Source: Deltaproteobacteria bacterium (GTDB taxonomy: Bacteria > Desulfobacterota > Desulfarculia > Adiutricales > JAGVGV01). From it: a DNA stretch of 5,385 nt. Made by a program: the position numbers and the translations under genes. A model generated the notes under the pieces. That model was not told the origin of the DNA and did not search any database. It worked only from the letters and a program-made list of their open reading frames with translations. Within the stretch, counting starts at the first letter, position 1, and the number at the start of each line of letters is the position of its first letter. Positions 1-5,385 of the stretch are shown here, in pieces. The stretch lies in NCBI GenBank assembly GCA_015233515.1, contig JADFXS010000210.1, positions 1 through 5,385 of the forward strand. The letters are read 5' to 3'.

Positions 1-1034
1 AGGGTCGGAAGGTCCTGGTCATCGGCGGCGGCAACGTGGCCTTTGATGTGGCGCGGACATCACGTCGTCTAGGCGGTGACGCCACCATCATCTGCCTGGA
101 ATGCGAGGACAAGCGCTCCAAGGACGGCATCCCCGCCGACACGGAAGAGATAAGAGGGGCCTGGGAAGAAGGGATCAGGATCATTTATTCACGAGGCGTG
201 AAAAAAATATTGGGTGAAAGCGAACGGGTCAAAAAGATTGAATGCCCAAAATGCGTGAATGTTTTTGATTCTAACGGGTTCAATCCCCAATTCGATGAAT
301 CCGACCTGCTCACTCTGGACGGTGATATTTTGATCATCACGGTTGGTCAGGGTCCGGATCGAGCCTCATTGCAGGAAGAACATCTCTTGGATGAACGGGG
401 GCTTCTGGTCCTGGATTCTTTAACTCTACAAAGCTTGAAAAGGGAATGGGTTTTTATCGGTGGAGACCTGCGCAAGATCGGCTTCATGGCCGAAGCCATG
501 AAGGACGGATTAGTGGCCGCCGACTCGATAGAACGTTACCTCCGAGTGCTGGACATGAAGGAGGGTCGTAAAAGGGATTATCAGGCCCAGGACATTCCCC
601 GGCGTCGTGTCTACCAGTCCGAACCCGAGGTATTGTGGATTCCGCCGGAAAAACGGCTTCATTTTCAAATCTTTGAAAAAGGTTTTACTTTGGCTGAAGC
701 CATTGAGGAATCCAAGCGCTGTTTGACTTGTGGGCCTTGCCTCTCCTGCAAAGCCTGCGTTTCCATAGGTATCCAGGAATCCTTACCGATGGTGGAGGTC
801 AAATCCGACCGCTGTTGCGGCTGCGGCATTTGTGTATCCATATGCTTCTATGGCTCGGCGATGTTAAGACAGTATGAATCCAAGCGTATTTCCAGCACGG
901 ACATGTTCACCTGTAAATCCTGCGGGATGTGTGTGGTGGCTTGTCCTTCCGGAGCTAGAAAATTGGTGGGCGACCCGATGGAAAACCGTATCGCCGAGGT
1001 TTTCTCCGCGCTGCAGGCGCCGTTAGGAGCTTGA
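1..1034 (+). CDS. GltD/HdrA-like FAD- and NAD(P)-binding oxidoreductase with C-terminal ferredoxin clusters (5' truncated)
   Basis: The gene enters from the left edge; codons run from base 3, giving 343 visible residues. Residues 4-24 form a Rossmann nucleotide-binding motif (VLVIGGGNVAFDVARTSRR) of the type that binds NAD(P)H in the glutamate synthase small subunit (GltD) family. Near residue 160 a GGD motif followed by EAMKDGLVAADSIERYL matches the FAD-binding end of that fold. Then come five cysteines at CxxC spacing (C240, 243, 246, 249, 252) and two complete [4Fe-4S] motifs: C271/274/277/281 and C304/307/310/314, the latter followed by PSGA as in HdrA C-termini. The N-terminal FAD half lies outside the window. 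It sits 2 nt before mvhD, so it probably passes electrons between the hydrogenase and NAD(P). The GTG at 36 is internal to the Rossmann motif and is not the start. Annotation as HdrA, SfrB-like or NfnB-like is possible; the family-level call is firm, the electron acceptor is inferred. Confidence 0.88.
   Translation, partial: GRKVLVIGGGNVAFDVARTSRRLGGDATIICLECEDKRSKDGIPADTEEIRGAWEEGIRIIYSRGVKKILGESERVKKIECPKCVNVFDSNGFNPQFDESDLLTLDGDILIITVGQGPDRASLQEEHLLDERGLLVLDSLTLQSLKREWVFIGGDLRKIGFMAEAMKDGLVAADSIERYLRVLDMKEGRKRDYQAQDIPRRRVYQSEPEVLWIPPEKRLHFQIFEKGFTLAEAIEESKRCLTCGPCLSCKACVSIGIQESLPMVEVKSDRCCGCGICVSICFYGSAMLRQYESKRISSTDMFTCKSCGMCVVACPSGARKLVGDPMENRIAEVFSALQAPLGA
1025..1029 (+). promoter_or_regulatory. 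Ribosome binding site that decides the mvhD start
   Basis: AGGAG lies 7 nt before ATG 1037 and inside the last codons of the flavoprotein gene. The in-frame TTG at 1031 is too close to it to be used. Confidence 0.7.
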
Positions 1035-1036
1035 TT

Positions 1037-1450
1037 ATGCAAGAATACAAGCCGAAATTGATCTGTTTTTCCTGTAAATTTGGCTGGGGTTATCTTACCG
1101 ACAACCCCACTCTGAAAGCTCAAGTTGAAAACCTCATTCCCGTGACCTGCACCGGCAAAGTGGACACGGTCCATCTGCTCAATGCCTTCAAAAATGGAGC
1201 TGACGGGGTGATGCTGCTCGGCTGTCCCGAAGGTCATTGTCATTTCCAGGATGGTAACTATCGGGCGGCCAAGAGAATCTATCTTCTGCACCAAGTCCTT
1301 CGTTCTTTCGGTCTGGAACCCGAAAGAGTCGGCATTTACTTGTCTTCCGACCCGGACGGTCGGAAAATCCCTCAGTTTTTTCACGAGATGGAATCTAACC
1401 TGATAAGGGCCAGTCAGGTTACCTTAGGTGGGAGGTGTGACCATGCCTAA
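1037..1450 (+). CDS. mvhD: Mvh-type hydrogenase iron-sulfur adaptor subunit MvhD
   Basis: This 137-residue protein belongs to the MvhD/FlpD family (methyl-viologen-reducing hydrogenase delta subunit), which carries a [2Fe-2S] cluster and links the hydrogenase small subunit to an HdrA-type flavoprotein. Visible hallmarks are C10xxC13 near the N-terminus, VTCTGKVD around C38, and GCPEGHCHFQDGNY with C63 and C68; the GADG and HCHxxDGNY elements are characteristic. Length is typical for a stand-alone MvhD. I chose ATG 1037 over the in-frame TTG at 1031 because AGGAG at 1025-1029 sits 7 nt before the ATG but only 1 nt before the TTG. The gene begins 2 nt after the flavoprotein stop and its last 8 nt overlap mvhG, so translational coupling is likely. 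The CxxC is read as CFSC rather than the CNWC I recall from methanogens. An extra cysteine, C134, lies near the C-terminus. Confidence 0.92.
   Translation: MQEYKPKLICFSCKFGWGYLTDNPTLKAQVENLIPVTCTGKVDTVHLLNAFKNGADGVMLLGCPEGHCHFQDGNYRAAKRIYLLHQVLRSFGLEPERVGIYLSSDPDGRKIPQFFHEMESNLIRASQVTLGGRCDHA
1431..1435 (+). promoter_or_regulatory. Ribosome binding site that decides the mvhG start
   Basis: GGAGG lies 7 nt before ATG 1443, within the end of mvhD. It excludes the upstream in-frame GTG at 1428, which would place the site inside the coding sequence. Confidence 0.75.
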
Positions 1451-2429
1451 ACCTAAAGTGGCCATAACCTGGTTAGGGGCCTGCGGCGGATGCGACGAGG
1501 CCATCGTGGACCTTAACGAGAATCTTTTAAAAGTGGCCGAAGCCGTGGATATCATCCTCTGGCCGGTGGCTCTGGACTTTAAATACCACCATGTGGAAAG
1601 TCTTAGTGACGGAGAGATTGCCCTGAGCCTGGTGACCGGTTCGGTCCGCAACGCCGAGCATCTGGAAATCGCCCGGCTCTTGAGGCGAAAAACCCAGATC
1701 ATCCTGGCCATGGGAGCCTGCGCCTGCCTGGGTGGAACGCCGGGGTTAGCCAATTTTCGAACCAAGGAGGATATTTTCAATTGGGTTTATCGGGATGCCC
1801 CGACAGTGGTCAACCCCTCCGGCTACTTCCCCCAGCCTGAGGTCGAATTGAACAACCATGCGCTCACCTTGCCCGAGTTTTTCGATCATGTCTATACCTT
1901 GAACCAGGCCATAGACGTTGACTACTATCTGCCGGGTTGTCCGCCGCCGCCGGACCTGATCTTCAACGCGGTCAATGCCGTCGTCACCGGCGATCTGCCG
2001 CCCAAGGGCTCGACCCTGGCCCCGCGCAAAGCCTTGTGCGATGTTTGTTCACGCAACCGGACCAAGCCCTACAACTTTGAGATCACTCGAGTCAAACGGA
2101 TACATGAAGTGGAGGCCGACCCGGAAATGTGCTTCTTGGCGGAAGGCCTGATCTGCCTGGGACCGGCCACTCGAGCCGGTTGCGGTGAAACATGTTTGAA
2201 AGTGAATACTCCTTGTCGAGGCTGCTTCGGGCCGGTCCCGGGAGTAACCGATGCCGGAGCCAGATTCCTTTCGGCTTTAGCCACCTTGATCAAGGCCGAT
2301 GCCGATACCGATCCCAAGGAATTAATGGCTAACATCCCCGATCCGGCCGGATATTTTTACCGTTTTTCCCAACCCAGCTCCATTCTGGGCCAGCGAACCC
2401 TCGAAGAAGTCAGGGAGGGCCGATCATGA
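1443..2429 (+). CDS. mvhG: [NiFe] hydrogenase small subunit MvhG, three [4Fe-4S] clusters
   Basis: This 328-residue cytoplasmic small subunit conducts electrons from the NiFe site to MvhD. Ligands for the proximal cluster are visible: C14 and C17 in GACGGCDEA, C93 in GACACLGG (the GxCxxxGG motif) and C166 in LPGCPPPPD. The C-terminal domain adds eight cysteines (C199, C202, C230, C238, C247, C251, C258, C261), enough for two further [4Fe-4S] clusters, as in the group 3 Mvh/Frh family. There is no Tat signal peptide or C-terminal membrane anchor, which rules out the periplasmic group 1 type. An in-frame GTG at 1428 would add five residues, but GGAGG at 1431-1435 lies inside that extension and 7 nt before ATG 1443, so the ATG is chosen. 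It overlaps mvhD by 8 nt and mvhA by 4 nt (ATGA). C95 is an additional, non-canonical cysteine beside the proximal ligand. Confidence 0.95.
   Translation: MPKPKVAITWLGACGGCDEAIVDLNENLLKVAEAVDIILWPVALDFKYHHVESLSDGEIALSLVTGSVRNAEHLEIARLLRRKTQIILAMGACACLGGTPGLANFRTKEDIFNWVYRDAPTVVNPSGYFPQPEVELNNHALTLPEFFDHVYTLNQAIDVDYYLPGCPPPPDLIFNAVNAVVTGDLPPKGSTLAPRKALCDVCSRNRTKPYNFEITRVKRIHEVEADPEMCFLAEGLICLGPATRAGCGETCLKVNTPCRGCFGPVPGVTDAGARFLSALATLIKADADTDPKELMANIPDPAGYFYRFSQPSSILGQRTLEEVREGRS
2414..2418 (+). promoter_or_regulatory. Ribosome binding site of mvhA
   Basis: GGAGG, in the context GGGAGGGC at the end of mvhG, lies 7 nt before ATG 2426. Strength and spacing equal those of mvhG, as expected for subunits made in equal amounts. 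Confidence 0.7.
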
Positions 2430-3898
2430 CCGATAGAATCACCATCAATCCCATCACCAGACTGGAAGGTCACGGTAAAATTGAAATATTCCTCAACGAT
2501 CAAGGTGAAGTCGCCGACGCCTTTTGGCAGGTCACCGAACTCAGAGGTTTCGAAAGGTTCTGCCTCGGTCGCCCAGCCGAGGAAATGACCCGCATCGTGG
2601 CCAATATATGCGGCGTCTGCCCTTCCGCCCATCATATGGCCGCGACCAAGGCCTTGGACGAACTGTTCGGCGTGGAACCTACACCCACGGCCAAATTGAT
2701 CCGACAACTTGAATATAACGCCGCCTATTTGGAAGATCATTACCTCCACTTTTTCTTCCTGGCCGCCCCGGATTTCCTGGTCGGACCCGAGGCCGACCCG
2801 GCCCAAAGAAATATATTGGGAGTCCTGGCCCGGGTCGGCCGGGAGATCGGTTTGAAAGTCATCGAGGTCAGAAAAAAAAACCGGGATATTACCCGACACA
2901 TCTTCAGCAAGGCGCCTCATCCCGAGGGAGGGCTCCCCGGCGGAGTACCCCGGCGGATCACCGAGGAAGACCGGAAATGGATAAAAGAGACCGCCGATCA
3001 ATCCCTGCAATTTGCCATTTTCGCCATCCAGCTGTTTAAAGACGCGGTTTTGGCCGATTCCGGCAACCTCAGCCTGATCATGGATAAGGCCTATAGCCTT
3101 CAGACCTATTACATGGCGCTGGTAGACGAGGAAAAACGCGCCGCTTTTTACAACGGTCATGTCAGGATTGTAACTCCCAACGGCCGGGAGTTCGCCATCT
3201 TCGCTCCCAAGGACTATGCCGACTACATCGCGGAGTGGGTGGAACCCTGGACCTATATAAGATTGAATTATTTGAAGAAAATAGGATGGAACGGCCTGAC
3301 GGAAGGTGAAGGTACTTCTTTGTACCGCGTAGCGCCCCTGGCCCGTTTGAATGCAAGTCAAGGAATGCTTACACCCTTGGCTCAAAATGAATACGAATTG
3401 ATGTTCAACACTCTCGGTTCCAAGCCGGCTCACCACACTCTGGCCATGCATTGGGCCAGATTGATCTGCGCTCTGCAAGCGGCCGAGCACAACTGTATGA
3501 TTGCCAACGATCCACTGCTGACCAGCCGGGATATTCGCAACATGAACTTTAAGAAGCGAAACGTGGGAGTGGGCTGTGTCGAAGCCCCCAGGGGAACTCT
3601 GATCCACCACTATGAAATGGACAGCCAAGGCCTTTTAACCAAAATCAACCTGATCGTAGCCACCCAAAACAATGCCGCGCCTATCTGCCTGTCCATAAAA
3701 AAAGCGGCTCAAGCTTTCATAAAAGGCGGCGAGGTCCATGAAGGTCTGTTAAACAAGGTGGAGATGGCCTTCCGGGCCTATGACCCCTGCCTGGGTTGCG
3801 CCACTCACGCCGGGCCGGACCAGGGGTTGCTGACCATCAATGTCAGAAACCAAGGCGGAGAAATCATCACCACCATAAAACGAGCGGGAACTACTTGA
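2426..3898 (+). CDS. mvhA: [NiFe] hydrogenase large (catalytic) subunit MvhA, group 3c-like
   Basis: This 490-residue catalytic subunit performs reversible H2 oxidation in the cytoplasm. The NiFe(CN)2CO centre ligands are C62 and C65 (ICGVC) and C455 and C458 (DPCLGCATH). E14 in the RLEGH motif corresponds to the proton-transfer glutamate, R389 in EAPRG to the arginine above the metal site, and D453 to the conserved aspartate of DPC. Length, the AAPDFL segment, NLIVATQNN and the paired MvhG and MvhD place it with the Mvh, F420-non-reducing, group 3c branch. The precursor should be cut after H461, removing 29 residues, by the protease encoded just downstream. The start overlaps the mvhG stop by 4 nt, with GGAGG at 2414-2418 seven nt upstream. 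One oddity is N60 where MvhA from memory has Arg (RICGIC). Another is a run of nine A (2872-2880) inside the gene. Confidence 0.96.
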   Translation: MTDRITINPITRLEGHGKIEIFLNDQGEVADAFWQVTELRGFERFCLGRPAEEMTRIVANICGVCPSAHHMAATKALDELFGVEPTPTAKLIRQLEYNAAYLEDHYLHFFFLAAPDFLVGPEADPAQRNILGVLARVGREIGLKVIEVRKKNRDITRHIFSKAPHPEGGLPGGVPRRITEEDRKWIKETADQSLQFAIFAIQLFKDAVLADSGNLSLIMDKAYSLQTYYMALVDEEKRAAFYNGHVRIVTPNGREFAIFAPKDYADYIAEWVEPWTYIRLNYLKKIGWNGLTEGEGTSLYRVAPLARLNASQGMLTPLAQNEYELMFNTLGSKPAHHTLAMHWARLICALQAAEHNCMIANDPLLTSRDIRNMNFKKRNVGVGCVEAPRGTLIHHYEMDSQGLLTKINLIVATQNNAAPICLSIKKAAQAFIKGGEVHEGLLNKVEMAFRAYDPCLGCATHAGPDQGLLTINVRNQGGEIITTIKRAGTT

Positions 3899-3946
3899 TG
3901 CTCAATCCCAATAAGCAGCACCCTGGGGCCGTTTCAGATGGTCACA

Positions 3947-3967
3947 ACCCGCCGCGGCGCTGCGGGT
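3947..3967 (+). other. GC-rich hairpin in the mvhA-protease gap
   Basis: ACCCGC at 3947-3952 is the exact reverse complement of GCGGGT at 3962-3967, giving a 6-bp stem with a 9-nt GC-rich loop. No T-run follows, so it is not a classical intrinsic terminator. It could stabilise the upstream hydrogenase mRNA or reduce read-through into the protease gene. A stem this short can also occur by chance in GC-rich sequence. Confidence 0.3.
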
Positions 3968-4002
3968 CGGATACTCGATAGAAACAGGTAACGAAACCGG
4001 GA

Positions 4003-4458
4003 ATGAAAACCTTGATTTTGGGCCTGGGCAATCCCATTCTTTCCGATGATAGTGTCGGCCTCCATGTAGCCGACCGGCTAGGGGACCTGATTGCGGAGGC
4101 TCAAGTTGTCACCACTCATCTGGTCGGCCTTAACCTCTTGGAAACGCTCCAAGGATACGACCGGTTATATTTAGTAGACGCCTGTCTGTCTGACGGAAAA
4201 CCGGGAGAGGCGTGGAAAAGACTTCCGGACGGCCGTGGAGCTCTCCATCTTTTCACCTCCCACGGTCTTGATTTCTGGAGTCTGATGGAACTGGGCCGGA
4301 CTTTAGGCCTTAACATGCCGAAAGCCATTATGGTTTACGGAGTCGAAATCAAGACACCGTTTGCTTTCGGCGAAGGATTGTCACCGGAGCTGAACTCCAA
4401 GGTCCCGCGCCTGGCGGAAGAAATCGCTTACGATATCCGGTCAATCGAAGCTCTCTAA
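4003..4458 (+). CDS. Hydrogenase maturation endopeptidase (HybD/HycI/HyaD family, peptidase A31)
   Basis: This 151-residue protein matches the nickel-sensing proteases that cleave the C-terminal extension of [NiFe] large subunits once nickel is inserted. The N-terminal LGLGNPILSDDSVG motif is diagnostic. Three putative metal-binding residues are visible in the expected order: D16, D59 in LVDAC, and H87 in TSHG, corresponding to Glu16, Asp62 and His93 of E. coli HybD. Its natural substrate is almost certainly the adjacent MvhA, at ATH|AGP. It starts 104 nt after mvhA, so its coupling is looser than that of the structural genes. No strong SD precedes the ATG; the best is AGGT at 3986-3989, 13 nt away, so expression may be modest. 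No obvious alternative start lies nearby. The exact symbol (hyaD, hybD, hycI or frcD) cannot be decided from sequence alone. Confidence 0.93.
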   Translation: MKTLILGLGNPILSDDSVGLHVADRLGDLIAEAQVVTTHLVGLNLLETLQGYDRLYLVDACLSDGKPGEAWKRLPDGRGALHLFTSHGLDFWSLMELGRTLGLNMPKAIMVYGVEIKTPFAFGEGLSPELNSKVPRLAEEIAYDIRSIEAL

Positions 4459-4573
4459 GGCACGCCGCGGGGAGGTCCATACCTGGCATGTTCAGTCCCT
4501 TGACCGATTCCAACCAAGTGGAAAACCGACCCAATTACGCCGAAAGGTGACGGCATGGGAGTGGGGATGTGGC
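4459..4573 (+). other. Spacer between protease and kinase genes
   Basis: These 115 bases carry no open frame that I trust. A weak inverted repeat, TTCCA (4508-4512) with TGGAA (4519-4523), has a 6-nt loop and no T-run. TTGACC at 4500-4505 resembles a -35 box, but no -10 box lies at a proper distance. I therefore cannot say whether the kinase has its own promoter or is read through from the hydrogenase genes. Confidence 0.3.
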
Positions 4574-5385
4574 ATGATATATAACGACCTTCGCAAATTG
4601 GCGACCCTTTATGAAATGATTAAAGAAGGCGAGACCCACCTGCGTCTTCAGGAATTCATGGACTCCGCCTGTCGTAACGTGGCGCAACTCCTGAAAGTCA
4701 AAGGCTGTACTATAAAACTCTTGGACCCGGACCATAAAAATTTGCGTTTCGTGTCAGCTTATGGTCTGGGAAAAGACTATATTTCCCGGGGACAGATAAG
4801 CCTGGAAAAAAGCGGCGTCAATCGACAGGTCATTGATGGCTCCCTTTTCAGCATCAGCCATATAGATGAGAGCCGATACCTGCAATACCCCGAAGACATT
4901 CGGCGGGAAGGCATATCTTCCATGTTGTGCCTTCCTTTACGGGTGGATACCCAAACCTTCGGTGTTTTGTGCGCTTATAGCACTGAAACCGACTTCTTCA
5001 AGGAATCCGACATCGGTTTTTTCTCCTTGATGGCGGACCTGATCGGCTTGACCATGCAGCGGATCACCCGGGAACGGGCTAAAACCTGGTTCATGAACAA
5101 AGCGGCCCATCAACTCCGTTCACCGCTCAATACTATCAAGAGCATGCTTCGTTTGCTTGAAGGCGACTATCTGGGACCACTTAATGAAAAACAAAAAGAG
5201 ACCATGAACCGGTGCCAAATTCGATTGTCCATTTTGCTCTCCACCGTAAATGATTTGCTGAAAATCGCCTCTGAACGCCAGGAATCGATTCTGCCGCATC
5301 TGGAACCTGTCGACCTGGTCAAAATTATCAAATCACTGGAATCGTTTTATGCGATTCAGGCCGCCGAAAAAAACCTTACCCTGGA
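4574..5385 (+). CDS. GAF-domain sensor histidine kinase (3' truncated by the window)
   Basis: An open frame from ATG 4574 runs off the right edge, giving 270 complete codons. Residues about 10-165 look like a GAF sensor domain: an N-terminal helix, the KLLDPDHKNLRFVSAYGLG strand-turn region, SSMLCLPLRV and FGVLCAYS. A linker helix leads to a HisKA dimerisation domain with the H-box AAHQLRSPLNTIKS; H179 is the predicted phosphorylation site. The ATP-binding HATPase_c domain should follow beyond the window. No transmembrane segment or signal peptide is seen, so the sensor is cytoplasmic and detects an internal cue. GAF cysteines C33, C45, C119 and C133 could allow redox or metal sensing, which is speculation. 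GTGGGGAT at 4561-4568 ends 5 nt before the ATG and supports this start; GTG 4547 is an in-frame alternative with a weaker SD. Its position after a hydrogenase cluster suggests, but does not prove, a role in controlling it. Confidence 0.88.
   Translation, partial: MIYNDLRKLATLYEMIKEGETHLRLQEFMDSACRNVAQLLKVKGCTIKLLDPDHKNLRFVSAYGLGKDYISRGQISLEKSGVNRQVIDGSLFSISHIDESRYLQYPEDIRREGISSMLCLPLRVDTQTFGVLCAYSTETDFFKESDIGFFSLMADLIGLTMQRITRERAKTWFMNKAAHQLRSPLNTIKSMLRLLEGDYLGPLNEKQKETMNRCQIRLSILLSTVNDLLKIASERQESILPHLEPVDLVKIIKSLESFYAIQAAEKNLTL

Noticed and set aside
36..38. GTG as the start of the flavoprotein gene
   Set aside because: The frame is open to the left edge and the bases before it encode the glycines of the Rossmann motif (VLVIGGGN), so the true start lies upstream of the window.
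1037..1084. Apparent loss of a cluster cysteine in MvhD
   Set aside because: An ungapped comparison puts Gly16 at a cysteine site, but shifting by one residue aligns C10xxC13 with the usual CxxC, so the five-cysteine set is complete.
848..1384. Minus-strand open frame of 178 codons
   Set aside because: It spans the ends of two clear plus-strand genes antisense to their cysteine motifs and shows no family features.
2357..3628. Long open frame of 423 codons on the minus strand
   Set aside because: It lies antisense across mvhA, whose motifs are complete. The translation shows no recognisable domain and is explained by codon bias of the sense gene.
4483..4500. Sigma-54 promoter before the kinase gene
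   Set aside because: CTGGCATG resembles the -24 element, but the expected GC of the -12 element is absent at the required spacing.
4500..4540. Sigma-70 promoter starting at TTGACC
   Set aside because: No TATAAT-like hexamer is found 16-18 nt downstream.
4555..4584. ATG 4555 as the kinase start
   Set aside because: It is in a different frame and meets a TAA after nine codons; ATG 4574 leads into the GAF-HisKA frame.

Overview
The window holds one plus-strand gene cluster for a cytoplasmic, group 3c-like (Mvh-type) [NiFe] hydrogenase with its electron-transfer partners and maturation protease, followed by the start of a GAF-domain sensor histidine kinase. Shine-Dalgarno sites, tight gene overlaps and a two-component sensor point to a bacterium. 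The mix of an Mvh hydrogenase with a GltD/HdrA-like flavoprotein fits strictly anaerobic groups such as sulfate-reducing or syntrophic Desulfobacterota, but nothing here fixes the taxon.

Layout: 1-1034 is the 3' part of a GltD/HdrA-like NAD(P)-binding flavoprotein with a cysteine-rich linker and two [4Fe-4S] ferredoxin motifs. 1037-1450 is mvhD, the small iron-sulfur adaptor. 1443-2429 is mvhG, the hydrogenase small subunit with ligands for three [4Fe-4S] clusters. 2426-3898 is mvhA, the [NiFe] large subunit. A 104-base gap follows, with a GC-rich hairpin and no convincing gene. 4003-4458 is a HybD/HycI-family maturation endopeptidase. A 115-base spacer with no recognisable promoter or terminator follows. 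4574 to the window end is a soluble GAF-HisKA histidine kinase, cut by the edge.

The first four genes lie 2 nt apart or overlap by 8 and 4 nt, and the last three each have a strong SD 7 nt before an ATG, so they should be co-transcribed and made together. Proposed electron path (inference from families): H2 is oxidised at the NiFe site of MvhA, electrons pass through the three clusters of MvhG to the [2Fe-2S] adaptor MvhD, and then to the ferredoxin clusters and FAD of the flavoprotein, which can exchange hydride with NAD(P). The protease would trim the MvhA C-terminus after nickel insertion. In methanogens MvhADG docks on HdrABC. Here the visible partner is instead a GltD-type pyridine-nucleotide oxidoreductase, and no HdrB or HdrC is seen within the window. 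This partner choice is the most interesting aspect. The rest is a well-formed, ordinary hydrogenase operon, and I see no mobile element, CRISPR array, tRNA or rRNA.
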